A stretch of DNA of 64,000 nt. It comes from Treponema sp. Its GTDB lineage: Bacteria; Spirochaetota; Spirochaetia; Treponematales; Treponemataceae. The translations under genes and the position numbers were made by a program. Shown in pieces: positions 16,754-25,808 of the stretch. Within the stretch, counting starts at the first letter, position 1, and each line of letters opens with the position of its first letter. A model generated the notes under the pieces. It saw nothing but the letters and a program-made list of their open reading frames with translations, ran no database searches and was not told the DNA's origin. The stretch spans positions 1 through 64,000 of the forward strand of contig JAKSTP010000008.1 of assembly GCA_024402505.1 (NCBI GenBank). The letters are read 5' to 3'.

Positions 16754-16788
16754 AAGATCCTGAATTATTTTCAGGATCTTTTTTTTTC
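16754..16788 (+). terminator. Terminator downstream of the GH43 gene
   Basis: An 11-bp stem AAGATCCTGAA (16754-16764) pairs with 16770-16780 around a 5-base loop and is followed by nine T. Confidence 0.9.
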
Positions 16789-16828
16789 GCGCATTAAAAA
16801 GTACCCGGGTTCTGATCTATTTTAAGTG

Positions 16829-16961
16829 CGTATATGCTCTCGTCGGGAACCGTGTCAGTTGTGCCATTGAGAGCTTAACGGACATTCTGATGGCCGCCCC
16901 GAAGGCCTTCTGTCCTACTCTCAAAAGCACATCTGTCATGAACCCCGATTCCGCATATACG
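16829..16961. repeat. Long palindromic element, copy A (133 bp)
   Basis: The ends are inverted: CGTATATGC at 16829 and GCATATACG at 16953. Moving inward come the conserved GGGAACC and GAACCCC, then a helix GTGTCAG with CTGTCAT, then TTGAGAG with CTCTCAA, and a central GGACA/TGTCC and GGCC/GGCC hairpin. The whole unit folds into one long interrupted stem. It is about 85 percent identical by eye to copy C at 38446. Confidence 0.85.
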
Positions 16962-16979
16962 TGAAATAACCGTAGCAGA

Positions 16980-17003
16980 CACCTGATTGTCAGGTGCCTT
17001 TTT
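16980..17003 (+). terminator. Terminator hairpin, first copy
   Basis: CACCTGATTGTCAGGTG is a 7-bp stem with a TTG loop, followed by CCTTTTT. An identical hairpin recurs at 17120 on the other side of element B. Confidence 0.75.
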
Positions 17004-17013
17004 AGGTTAGTTC

Positions 17014-17103
17014 CACATATGCGTAGTTGGGGTTCACCCAAAAATCACGCCTCGCTCCGTCGACTGCGGGATTTTTGGGTGGTTCCCAACGAGAGCGTAT
17101 GTG
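17014..17103. repeat. Long palindromic element, copy B (90 bp, inverted to A)
   Basis: Read on the minus strand it starts CACATACGCTCTCGTTGGG, like the left end of copy A, and ends GAACCCCAACTACGCATATG, like its right end. The interior differs: the helix after GGGAACC is ACCCAAAAATC pairing with a downstream GATTTTTGGGT, so base pairing is kept while sequence is not. Confidence 0.8.
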
Positions 17104-17119
17104 CGCTTAAAATAATTTT

Positions 17120-17147
17120 GGCACCTGATTGTCAGGTGCCTTGTTTT
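17120..17147 (+). terminator. Terminator hairpin, second copy
   Basis: The same stem as at 16980, extended to 9 bp by GG and CC, followed by TTGTTTT. The two copies enclose element B. On the minus strand it lies directly after the stop of the helicase-associated gene, so it may serve that transcript too. Confidence 0.65.
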
Positions 17148-19266
17148 ATCTTGAGCAGAGTGTTGTTACTTGAGATATTTGGCTTACGCTAAAAACTTGT
17201 GTTGTGCCGGTTTTTTCAACGTAGAAATGTATCTGAAGTCCCTTTTCATTAGTAAAAAGATCCTGAACACGGCCAATGTACTTTTTTTGAAGTAGATTGT
17301 CGTTTTCGTCAGGCACCATAACTTCAACAAGAGCATCACTTTTTTTGGAACTGGAATCCAGAAGGTGCAGTTTTCCCTGGTAGTCGGTTCCCCGGGCCTG
17401 CAGCACTTCCATGTGAATCATATTTGAAGAAAGCTGGCTTTCATTTACAATCAGTTTGTGGCGCAGTTTATCTAAAAGTACGAGAGTCTGGATTTCAGGA
17501 AGCCCCTTCCCTTTTATTTTTTCAGACATGCTGATGTAAAAAGCATTTTCCAAAGAAACATTTTCAGAACTTTCATCAGCCTCATCATCTTTATAGAAAT
17601 CAAGGGTAATTCCGGCCGGTTCACGCAATACAGGGAAAGGCATACTTTCCTTACGTTCAGGAGCAGTCCGCACTTTGGAAAGAAGATTAAGGCCTGTTTC
17701 CCTTATAAAATCACCTTCAGTGTCCTCAGGAGCCACATCCAGAAGATAAACACCTGGAGCAATTTTCTCAACAATATGAGCAGAAACCTTTGGATTTTTC
17801 TCGGCCAGATTTTCATCTTTTACCCGGAGAACATATCCTTTGAAAAGTGAAACTGCTGAATAGGCATTGTACCAGTCGTCAAGGTTTGCAGAAAGACTTT
17901 GAGGAAGTTCGTAGGCGGTGTGTTCAAGAAGTGTATCAAGAATTTTCTGAGGATCATAGCCTTTGTCAAAAGCCTTGGAAACGGAAGTCTTTGTAATCTC
18001 AAACTCACTTACAATACTGCAGTTTACAGGACTTAAAAAATCTGTAAGGGGAAGAAGATTGAACAGGGAAAGGCCTGGCATAAGAGTTACCATGGATGAT
18101 GCGCTCATGTTCAGCACTTTTGGATTTCCTTCCAATGAAAGAGTGTTTCCCAGATCAGTTTTTACATAGATTTCTTCGTCATTTTCGTTAAAACCAATGC
18201 AGTGAACAAGGCCAAAAGCAAGAACTGCGTCAAAAACAACTTCCATAAAATCGCCGGAAAAATCCTTACCTTCCGACTCGGTCTCACCTTCAAAAGTTGT
18301 TCGTGCGTGTACTTCCATCATGCGGGCAAATCGTCCGCCCCCAGCTGCGCCTCCACGTACATTTCCACTGTTTTCACTTTCGCTGTTTATAAAAAATGAA
18401 AGGCGGAGAATGTCGTTTTTTGAAAGACCAGTTTCCGGAATGGAAGCCAGAAGATTCTGCAAAAGAACCGAGTTTTTCTGCAAAGTAGATCGGGAAGATC
18501 CAAGGCGGCTTGCTACTGCCAGGAAAGTATACTGTTTTTCCGGATTCAGGCGGGCAAATTCAAAAAGCCTTTTATCATCAACACAAATGCACTTTCCATC
18601 GTCATAAAGCACTTTAAGACTAACAAGCCCCTGCACAAGAAGACGGATACATTCTGTGCGGCCAGGAAAAATCTCTTCCAAAGCATTCAAATCACTTTTT
18701 CGGATTGCACCGTCGTTTTTGCAGGAAATTCCGTGGATCTTTACAAAACACAGCAGGGCGGCCATAAAGGACGGAGAAAGAACAAAACTGTCATCCAGAT
18801 TTGAACGGCACTTTTCTCCAGCGTCAAAAAGTCTTGCCGGTGAAAGACGGGCCTCCACTTCATTTAAAAGCAGCGGATTCAGACGGTAGTTTTCTTCATC
18901 TGGGCTGCGGGTAAAAGGACTTGCTTCAGGAAAGATCCACTGGCGGCTCACAAGGTTATCAAGTAATTCTGCAGGCTGAACAATAGACCTGTGATTTTTG
19001 AAAAACCGTACCAGACGCTGACGGCTTGGCAAAGGAAGATAGCGGACTGCAGACAAAACAGCAAGATCATCTTCATCAAGAAGAAGGAGCATGTTGGAAA
19101 GATTACTTTTTTCGCGGAGAAAAGATGCAAGCTGTTCTATAAGGCGCTGCTTATTGTAAGGAGTTTTAAAATCACCAAGATAAAGGTGCATAAGGGAAGA
19201 AAAATCTTTGTCGGAAAGTGCGGCTACATAATCCTGCCACTTTTTCATAAGTATTTTCTGATCCAT
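17146..19266 (-). CDS. Helicase-associated partner of XPB (Helicase_C_3-like)
   Basis: A 706-residue protein without Walker motifs. It starts directly after the XPB stop codon with no gap. The N-terminal 90 residues (LSDKDFSSLMHLYLGDFKTPYNKQRLIEQLASFLREK..., LLDEDDLAVLSAVRYL) and the middle winged-helix-like stretches resemble the helicase-associated proteins encoded beside XPB in actinobacteria and other bacteria (Pfam Helicase_C_3 group, assigned from memory). A region around TLMPGLSLFNLLPLTDFLSPVNC... SEFEITKTSVSKAFDKGY is most like that domain. It probably binds XPB and guides it in DNA repair, but no direct evidence of function is visible. Confidence 0.65.
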   Translation of the reverse strand: MDQKILMKKWQDYVAALSDKDFSSLMHLYLGDFKTPYNKQRLIEQLASFLREKSNLSNMLLLLDEDDLAVLSAVRYLPLPSRQRLVRFFKNHRSIVQPAELLDNLVSRQWIFPEASPFTRSPDEENYRLNPLLLNEVEARLSPARLFDAGEKCRSNLDDSFVLSPSFMAALLCFVKIHGISCKNDGAIRKSDLNALEEIFPGRTECIRLLVQGLVSLKVLYDDGKCICVDDKRLFEFARLNPEKQYTFLAVASRLGSSRSTLQKNSVLLQNLLASIPETGLSKNDILRLSFFINSESENSGNVRGGAAGGGRFARMMEVHARTTFEGETESEGKDFSGDFMEVVFDAVLAFGLVHCIGFNENDEEIYVKTDLGNTLSLEGNPKVLNMSASSMVTLMPGLSLFNLLPLTDFLSPVNCSIVSEFEITKTSVSKAFDKGYDPQKILDTLLEHTAYELPQSLSANLDDWYNAYSAVSLFKGYVLRVKDENLAEKNPKVSAHIVEKIAPGVYLLDVAPEDTEGDFIRETGLNLLSKVRTAPERKESMPFPVLREPAGITLDFYKDDEADESSENVSLENAFYISMSEKIKGKGLPEIQTLVLLDKLRHKLIVNESQLSSNMIHMEVLQARGTDYQGKLHLLDSSSKKSDALVEVMVPDENDNLLQKKYIGRVQDLFTNEKGLQIHFYVEKTGTTQVFSVSQISQVTTLCSR

Positions 19267-21000
19267 TTACATCAACTCCTCAAGCTCCCGAATAATGCGG
19301 TAACTGTACCCCTGCTCAGCCAGGAATTTCTGACGATTGGAACCAAACTCTTCTTCCACAGTATTACGGGTAATAAGTGTGAAGAATCGGCTGGTTCTTT
19401 CTTTTGGTCTAAGGATTCGGCCAAGACGCTGTGCTTCTTCCTGACGGCTTCCAAAAGTTCCCGAAACCTGAATGGCCAGACTTGCATCCGGAAGGTCGAT
19501 GGCAAAGTTTGCTACCTTTGAAACAACCAGAACCCTGATTTTTCCTTCACGGAAATCCTTGTAAATACGGTCACGTTCCGCGGTAGGAGTTTTTCCAGTA
19601 ATGATTGGAGTTCCCGTTTCTCTGGCAATGGTTTCCAGCTGTTCAATATACTGACCGATAACAAGAATCTTGTCTTCGGGATTTTCTTCAATAATTTTTT
19701 TACAGATGTCGATTTTTACAGGATTGTTTGAGGCAATCTTGTGCTTTTCACGGGCTGTAGCAACTGCATAATCAAGTTCCTGGGTGTAAGGAAGATCCAG
19801 GCGCACTTCAATACATTCTGCACTGGCAATCCATCCGGTGCGTTCCAGTTCTTTCCAAGGCACATCGTAACGCTTTGGACCAACAAGACTGAAAACATGG
19901 CCCTGACAGCCATCTTCCCGCACAAGAGTAGCTGTAAGTCCTACCCGGCGCACTGCCTGAAGTTCTGCTACAACACGGAAAACCGGAGCTGGCAGCATGT
20001 GAACTTCATCGTAAATAATGAGTCCCCAAGGCCGTTCATGGAAAATTGAAAAATGAGGATATGGGCTCTGTTCGTCCGGACGCCAGGTAAGCACCTGATA
20101 AGTTGCCACTGTAACAGGTTTAATCACCTTGTTTTCACCGGAATATTCACCAATCTGGTCGGCAGTAAGTTCAGTTTTATCAAGGAGTTCATTCATCCAC
20201 TGGTGAACAGCAGAAATGTTGGTTGTGACAATAAGTGTAGATGTTTGAAGGAGACTCATAATCTCCATGCCAACAATAGTTTTTCCTGCCCCGCAAGGCA
20301 GAACGATTGTTCCAAAACCAGTACCTGCACGTTTATCACCTACAAGAGCTTTTGCGGCATTTACCTGATAATCACGTACATTGAAAGGGGCTCCGCTGGC
20401 ACAGGTTTCACGAAGCTTGATTTCAAGAGGTTCGCCATCAGCAAGCTGAACTTCATCTTTTACAGGCCATGAAATATCAAGAAGCTTCTGTTTAATTGTT
20501 CCCCGGTTTGTAAGCTGAAACATGAAAGCGTATTTTTTTTCGTCTTCGGAAAGCTCCACACCATCAGGAACGTGAACATCACCTGGCTGAAGAGGAACAA
20601 GAAGATCTTTAAAAGACTTTAAGTGAGAAATTTCACGGAAAGCAAAAGGCGATTTACTAACAAGATACAAAACCGGGTTTTCATATTCTACGGTTGTTGG
20701 AATAATACGAAGAGTTCCAAATCTTCCGCTAACCTCCCGGATCCACACAGGGATAGAAGCAGGTACATCGTAGCGGGCATATTTTTCCAGTACGGCAACA
20801 GCATCATCGGCTGTAAAACCTGCACTGGCAGCATTCCACAAAGAAAGAGGAGACAAACGGTATGTATGAAGATGTTCAGGTGAACGTTCCAGTTCCGCAA
20901 AAGGAATAAGGTCGTTTCGGCAGTCATCTGCCAGGGGAGCGTGTACATCCAGAAGTAAAGTTCTGTCGCCCTGAACAATCAGCGGATTTTCGTAATTCAT
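19267..21000 (-). CDS. XPB/Rad25-type DNA repair helicase
   Basis: A 577-residue superfamily 2 helicase. Walker A is LPCGAGKTIVGME, the DEAH-type box is IYDEVHML, followed by GLTATLVREDG, which carries the RED motif that is diagnostic for XPB, and motif VI QRLGRILRPK. The N-terminal 200 residues fit the damage-recognition-like domain of bacterial and archaeal XPB. XPB opens DNA around lesions; in archaea it works with the nuclease Bax1, but here the neighbour is a helicase-associated protein. It probably starts the two-gene unit; TAAAAT lies 11 bases before the ATG, and no good ribosome binding site is seen. Confidence 0.92.
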   Translation of the reverse strand: MNYENPLIVQGDRTLLLDVHAPLADDCRNDLIPFAELERSPEHLHTYRLSPLSLWNAASAGFTADDAVAVLEKYARYDVPASIPVWIREVSGRFGTLRIIPTTVEYENPVLYLVSKSPFAFREISHLKSFKDLLVPLQPGDVHVPDGVELSEDEKKYAFMFQLTNRGTIKQKLLDISWPVKDEVQLADGEPLEIKLRETCASGAPFNVRDYQVNAAKALVGDKRAGTGFGTIVLPCGAGKTIVGMEIMSLLQTSTLIVTTNISAVHQWMNELLDKTELTADQIGEYSGENKVIKPVTVATYQVLTWRPDEQSPYPHFSIFHERPWGLIIYDEVHMLPAPVFRVVAELQAVRRVGLTATLVREDGCQGHVFSLVGPKRYDVPWKELERTGWIASAECIEVRLDLPYTQELDYAVATAREKHKIASNNPVKIDICKKIIEENPEDKILVIGQYIEQLETIARETGTPIITGKTPTAERDRIYKDFREGKIRVLVVSKVANFAIDLPDASLAIQVSGTFGSRQEEAQRLGRILRPKERTSRFFTLITRNTVEEEFGSNRQKFLAEQGYSYRIIRELEELM

Positions 21001-21066
21001 AGCAAAGAACTATTTTAACAGAAAAGAGCCTTTATGTGCACTATACGTGGATTTTTTTGCTGATTT

Positions 21067-22494
21067 TTATGCGAAATTTTCCAGGATTTTCTTGCTGATT
21101 TCAGATTTTGTCATAAGAACAACCCGATCACCAGTTTCAATGCGTGTTGCACCATTTACCAGTTCAAGGCTGTCCTTGTCGGCCTTCTGATTAAGAAGCA
21201 CCAGGAATTCACCAGGACTTGAAATCTCACTTAAGGTTTTTCCATTAAAACGAGCTTTTTCTGAAACAACACATTCAACCAGCTCAAGTTCCCCTTCATT
21301 AATAGTGTGAACTTCCTGAACAGATTTTCCACGAAGGTGACTCATAATAGAATCAACAACGGAATCACGCAAAGGAATTGGAACATCAACACCAAGTTTA
21401 AGGGCAATGCTTGCAAAGGCAGAACTTGTTACAAGAGAAACAGTCTGTTTAACACCAAGTGATTCAAGATATGCTGCCAGAACCATGTTCATTTCGTGGT
21501 TGTGGGTAGCACAAATGGCCAGGTCAAAATCGGTAATACCTTCTTCGTTCAGGAAGTTTTCGTCAGTTGCATCGGCACGGAAAACCCGGGCGTCTGGAAA
21601 CTTAACTGCAGCTTCTTTTGCAGCCTGTTCATCGGTGTCAATAATCACAAAGTCGGTATTGTGTTTGCTTGGAAGGTTTGTAAAAAGTTTTGATAAAACA
21701 GTATTTTTCTGGGGCTTAATGATTTTTTCGGCAACAATTGTTCCGATTCGTCCGGCTCCAATAAGTGCAATCTTCTTAAGTTCCTTCTGACGTGAACCAC
21801 AAAGTTCCATAACGGCAGAAAGATCTTTTTTTGCAAGAAGAACCCCAACTGTACATCCGGCATGGAAAACTGTATTTCCAGAAGGAAGACTTGTTTCACC
21901 ATCCTGTTCAACGTAAGTAACAAGAAAGGAAACATCGCTAAGTGAGCGAAGATCTTTCAAGGCAACTCCGTCAAAAGAAGATTTCTCTTCAACACGGACA
22001 CGGGCAATTTCGATGTCAGAGTCATCAAAGGAAATAACGTTTCCAATAGCACCGTTAGCTACTGTTTCAACAATGGCTTTAGCTGCTTCAACGTCCGGAT
22101 GAATCATATAATTGATTCCATAAAGCGGACGGTGTGAAGCAGACTCGGAATGTTTTTTTTCGGCAGAAGCAGTGTTTACGTAGTAGGCATAATTTCGAAC
22201 ACGGGCAATCTTCAGGATTTTCGGATAAACCGCATCCACAAGAGAACAGGTGATCATATTTACTTCATCAGATGAGGTTACACAAACAAGAGCGTCGGCC
22301 TTTGCAATATTTGCTTCTTCCAGCACTTCAAGGTTGTTTCCATCAGCACAGATTACATTACAGTCCAGCTGATTTGAACAGTGGCGTACATTTGTTTCAT
22401 CATTATCGATGATTGTAACCTGATTTTTTTCATTGATGAGCAGTTTTGCCAGCTGAATACCGGTAAAACCTGCCCCTACGATAACAATTCGCAC
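21067..22494 (-). CDS. trkA: TrkA, potassium uptake regulatory subunit
   Basis: A 475-residue cytoplasmic RCK protein with two Rossmann-fold halves. Each half has a nucleotide site (IVIVGAGFTGIQLA at the N-terminus; IALIGAGRIGTIVAEK in the middle) and a TrkA_C domain (around FDGVALKDLRSLS and FNGKTLSEISSPGEFLV). TrkA gates the TrkH/TrkG K+ channel in response to NAD(H)/ATP; no trkH is in the window. The longer ORF reading starts at 22566, but the true start is probably the GTG at 22494, which shares its G with the stop of the ECF gene (TAGTG) and gives a normal TrkA N-terminus. Confidence 0.93.
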   Translation of the reverse strand: MRIVIVGAGFTGIQLAKLLINEKNQVTIIDNDETNVRHCSNQLDCNVICADGNNLEVLEEANIAKADALVCVTSSDEVNMITCSLVDAVYPKILKIARVRNYAYYVNTASAEKKHSESASHRPLYGINYMIHPDVEAAKAIVETVANGAIGNVISFDDSDIEIARVRVEEKSSFDGVALKDLRSLSDVSFLVTYVEQDGETSLPSGNTVFHAGCTVGVLLAKKDLSAVMELCGSRQKELKKIALIGAGRIGTIVAEKIIKPQKNTVLSKLFTNLPSKHNTDFVIIDTDEQAAKEAAVKFPDARVFRADATDENFLNEEGITDFDLAICATHNHEMNMVLAAYLESLGVKQTVSLVTSSAFASIALKLGVDVPIPLRDSVVDSIMSHLRGKSVQEVHTINEGELELVECVVSEKARFNGKTLSEISSPGEFLVLLNQKADKDSLELVNGATRIETGDRVVLMTKSEISKKILENFA

Positions 22495-23093
22495 TAATCT
22501 TCTTCCTGAGACAGTTTTGATTTCTTGTTTTTTGAAATGAAAAGAAGTCCCGATACAGCGGCACAAACAATTGTTGATGCAGCGGCTTCAAGACAAGCCT
22601 GTGGAAGAAGCATTCCCATTACAGCGAAGTAACCTGCTCCACCCATTGCTTCTTTAACCCCATTTCCAAAAATGTAAAGACAACCAATAACCATAACTGT
22701 ATGAGCTACAGTTCCAACAAATCCTGTAAGTGCAGCAGCAAGCACTTTAGGCATTTTAACAGCAGTAAATCCTTTCCACAAAAGCCAGGCTACAACACCA
22801 AGAAGCATACGTGGAAGAACTGAAATAAGCGGATTTACAAAGAACGGATCAAGTACACCGGATGGGCTCATAGCTGCCTGAACAAGTGAAAGAAGTCCAA
22901 AGGAGAGTCCAACAACCAGTGATTCTGTAAGTCCACAAAGCATTGCAATGAGGATAACAGGGATCTGTAAGATTGTAATAGATGCGGTTGGTCCAAGAGG
23001 GATCAAACCAAGTTTTGTGATACCCAGCACAACAACAAGTGCGCTGAATGAGCCAGTCATGGCCAAGCTTTTTGTTAAATTTTTATTTTCCAT
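22494..23093 (-). CDS. ECF transporter S component
   Basis: A 199-residue membrane protein with six predicted helices. The pattern of a short N-terminus, LTKSLAMTGSFSALVVVLG, a proline-rich SPSGVLDPFFVNPLISVLPRMLLG segment and conserved glycine helices fits substrate-binding S components of energy-coupling-factor vitamin transporters (pantothenate, folate or riboflavin type). The substrate cannot be read. The T and A components are not nearby, so a shared ECF module is expected. The start is taken at 23093; a TATCTT box ends six bases upstream and no ribosome binding site is visible. Confidence 0.8.
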   Translation of the reverse strand: MENKNLTKSLAMTGSFSALVVVLGITKLGLIPLGPTASITILQIPVILIAMLCGLTESLVVGLSFGLLSLVQAAMSPSGVLDPFFVNPLISVLPRMLLGVVAWLLWKGFTAVKMPKVLAAALTGFVGTVAHTVMVIGCLYIFGNGVKEAMGGAGYFAVMGMLLPQACLEAAASTIVCAAVSGLLFISKNKKSKLSQEED

Positions 23094-23146
23094 GGCATTA
23101 AGATAACACAAATGAACTTTTATTGGAATAGATTTCCTTTATCGAT

Positions 23147-23920
23147 TTATTTATTAAGTTCGTAACAGATGATGGAAGCGGCCTGGGCAACATTAAGGCT
23201 GTCTACCAGTCCTTCTTTGAATCCTTCGTCCATGCCGGCAAATGGAATAATAACCAGTTCATCACAGTTGCGTTCTACCATGTCGGAAATACCACTTTCT
23301 TCATTGCCAAGAATAACCAGAACAGGTTTCTCTGCAGCAATTTTTCCAAGGGAACCAACATTTTTTGTTGCTTTAAGGCTGGTTCCTACCCGAACCATTT
23401 TTCCTTTAAGAACTTCCAGAAGGCGTTCCATGTTTTGAACACAGAAAATGTTTACATATTCCATGCCACCTTCTGCCACGCGGTAAGAACTGGTTGTAAT
23501 AGAACTCTGACTTTCGTCCATTGGGATAACAATATTTTTGATGCCAAAGAATGCGGCACTCCGCACAATGGCACCAAAATTGTTTGCGTTTCCAATTCTA
23601 TCCAGAAGAATGGCGTGTTCGTGATTTTCAACCCACTGATTTACCACATCTGAATCCAGCTGCTGAATTACAGGTGATTCAATAAAAGCAACAACGCCCT
23701 GGTGGTGAACAGTTTTTGCAAGACTTTCCAGTTCCTTTGCATCTTCTACCTGTCGGTAAAATTTCTTTTCTTTTGCCAGTTTTTTGCAAAGCCCGCCAAA
23801 AAGAGGAGCCCGGTCTTCAGTAAAATACAATCTTGTGATTTTATCTGCATGTTTTTTTTCAAGCTTTTTTACAGTTGCAAATCCGCACACTGCCAGTTCG
23901 TTCTTCTGCTTATTTTTCAT
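23147..23920 (-). CDS. SpoU/TrmH-family RNA 2'-O-methyltransferase
   Basis: A 257-residue SPOUT methyltransferase. The N-terminal substrate-binding part (residues 1-85) is followed by the SPOUT knot, with motif 1 RIGNANNFGAIVRSAAFFG (NxxGxxxR), motif 2 LVILGNEESGIS, and motif 3 DSLNVAQAASIICYE. The enzyme methylates a ribose 2'-hydroxyl in tRNA or rRNA, and the TrmH/YfiF-like branch is most likely. It begins two bases after the acyl-CoA synthetase stop codon and is therefore in the same transcript. Confidence 0.9.
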   Translation of the reverse strand: MKNKQKNELAVCGFATVKKLEKKHADKITRLYFTEDRAPLFGGLCKKLAKEKKFYRQVEDAKELESLAKTVHHQGVVAFIESPVIQQLDSDVVNQWVENHEHAILLDRIGNANNFGAIVRSAAFFGIKNIVIPMDESQSSITTSSYRVAEGGMEYVNIFCVQNMERLLEVLKGKMVRVGTSLKATKNVGSLGKIAAEKPVLVILGNEESGISDMVERNCDELVIIPFAGMDEGFKEGLVDSLNVAQAASIICYELNK

Positions 23921-23922
23921 AT

Positions 23923-25674
23923 CTACTTCTTATAGTTTCGTTTTACCTTCTGAGTTGTAGTCATAGCCAAAGGTTCTGCAAGAACTGTAACTCTTGTAAT
24001 CTTGGCATAAGGTGGAAGAGATTTATTAACCTTTTCAACTTCTGCTTCAATACAGGCTTTTACTTTCTCGTCGGAAGCGGCATTTGCCCTTGTTACAGAC
24101 AGAGCATTAAGACAGTCGTCACTTGGATAGATGAGAGCTTCAATCAATTCTGACTTGCCGTCTTCTTCAAGGTAGGCCTGAACAACAATCTGCTGAACCT
24201 CGCCAACCAGCTGGAAGGCATCTTCAATTTCCTCAGGATAAACATTCTTTCCACCGGCAGTAACAATAAGGTTTTTGGCACGTCCGCAAAGCATAACGTA
24301 ATGCTCTTCGTCCATCCATCCCAGGTCTCCGGTTTTGAAGAATCCGTCGGATGTAAACATTTTAGCAGTTTCTTCAGGCATGTTGTAGTACCCCTGCATA
24401 ACCATAGGTCCTTTTACAACAATTTCACCAATTCCCCGTTCTCCAGGTTCAATTCCATCAACAGGAACAATTTTCATCTCTTCGTATGGAGAAAAATCCC
24501 GGCCAACCGATTCAATCTTAAAGTGTTCAACAGGATTCAGGGTAATGATTGGAGCAGTTTCTGTAAGCCCGTAGCCCTGAATAAAGTCGATGCCCATGGC
24601 GTTGTATTTTTTGAAAACACTGGAGGCCAATGGTCCGCCGCCACAGATTGCAACTCGCAGGGTATAGATATTTGCCTGCTTAAGGACGGCCGAAAACAAA
24701 GACTTTCCGATATTTTTTCCAAAGACCTTTTTTACAAAGAAAGAAATGCCCTCCAGACAGTTCATAAGCCCTACAACAACCGGGCCTTTTGCTTTAAGAC
24801 CTTTCTGGATTCCAGCCATAAGTTTATTGTAAAGAAGAGGAACACCCAGCATGATGGTGATTTTTCCTTCACGAAGCTCTTTCATAAGACGGGTAACGGC
24901 CATGCTCTTTCCAAAAACAATTTCGGCACCTACAGAAAGTGGACAGATAAAGGCAGCCTGCATTGTGTAAGCGTGATGGATTGGAAGAAGAGCGTAGAAA
25001 ACGTCGGTTGAAACAATTTCAAGGTTTGTCTGAGCAATAAAACAGTCGGAAAGAAGGTTTTTGTGGCTGAGCATTACGCCTTTTGGATTACCTGTGGTTC
25101 CGGATGTAAAAAGAATGGCAGCAGTATCATTTTCAACGCAAGGTTCATTTGGAGTTACTTCCCCAGAAGCCTTAAGATCGTATATGTAAACATCAGAAAA
25201 TTTTGGGCTGAGAGAAAGAACTTTTACCTGAGTAAAATTGTCCCGGAAATATGGAAATTTTTCTTCGTCACTAAAGATGAGTTTTGGTTCGCTTACCCGC
25301 ACAAGATTTGCGGCTTCAGTTTCGTGAAGTCCGTTGTCAACAGGAACAATAATACCACCTGCACAGAAAGTGGCCAGATAAACAATTCCCCACTGAGGTG
25401 AGTTTTTGCCTGTAACAATTACCCGGTCACCTTTTTTAACACCGGCTTCAATCATGTAAGCTGCAAGCGTCTTGATTTTTTCATAAACCTGGCTGTATGT
25501 AAGGGTATTTTTTGAACCATCAGGACCTTCAAAATCAGTAAAACAAGGGCGGTCCGGGAATCTTTTTACCTGAATTTCAATAAGTTCAGGAAATGTAGGC
25601 CATTCACCTTTTATAATGGATCCACGGAATTCATCCAAATGCTTCCAGGGTTTTCTTTCAATCTGCTTTGCCAT
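23923..25674 (-). CDS. AMP-forming long-chain acyl-CoA synthetase
   Basis: A 583-residue adenylate-forming enzyme. The P-loop-like AMP motif ILFTSGTTGNPKGVMLSH, the QGYGLTETAP motif A5, and the hinge TGDLGWMDEEHYVMLCGRAKNLIVTAGGKNVYPEEIE (A8) are intact. It activates a fatty acid with ATP and CoA; the VTAGGKNVYPEEIE form is typical of FadD-like proteins in spirochaetes, used to recycle host or medium fatty acids. The start at 25674 is favoured by the GGAG at the proper distance; a GTG six bases further upstream is an alternative. Confidence 0.9.
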   Translation of the reverse strand: MAKQIERKPWKHLDEFRGSIIKGEWPTFPELIEIQVKRFPDRPCFTDFEGPDGSKNTLTYSQVYEKIKTLAAYMIEAGVKKGDRVIVTGKNSPQWGIVYLATFCAGGIIVPVDNGLHETEAANLVRVSEPKLIFSDEEKFPYFRDNFTQVKVLSLSPKFSDVYIYDLKASGEVTPNEPCVENDTAAILFTSGTTGNPKGVMLSHKNLLSDCFIAQTNLEIVSTDVFYALLPIHHAYTMQAAFICPLSVGAEIVFGKSMAVTRLMKELREGKITIMLGVPLLYNKLMAGIQKGLKAKGPVVVGLMNCLEGISFFVKKVFGKNIGKSLFSAVLKQANIYTLRVAICGGGPLASSVFKKYNAMGIDFIQGYGLTETAPIITLNPVEHFKIESVGRDFSPYEEMKIVPVDGIEPGERGIGEIVVKGPMVMQGYYNMPEETAKMFTSDGFFKTGDLGWMDEEHYVMLCGRAKNLIVTAGGKNVYPEEIEDAFQLVGEVQQIVVQAYLEEDGKSELIEALIYPSDDCLNALSVTRANAASDEKVKACIEAEVEKVNKSLPPYAKITRVTVLAEPLAMTTTQKVKRNYKK

Positions 25675-25773
25675 AATCACTCCATCTCAATAAAAATATT
25701 AATTATCTCAATTTTAACCCAGGATTTCTAAAATAGCAAAATTTTTAACATCAGGAAGAAATCTCAAAAAAAC

Positions 25774-25802
25774 TTTACATCACCTGATTTTCCTTCGATA
25801 AT
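25774..25802 (+). promoter_or_regulatory. Promoter of the C40 peptidase gene, leaderless
   Basis: TTTACA (25774-25779), a 17-base spacer and GATAAT (25797-25802) are followed after six bases by the ATG at 25809. No ribosome binding site is present. Confidence 0.6.
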
Positions 25803-25808
25803 ATAAAT

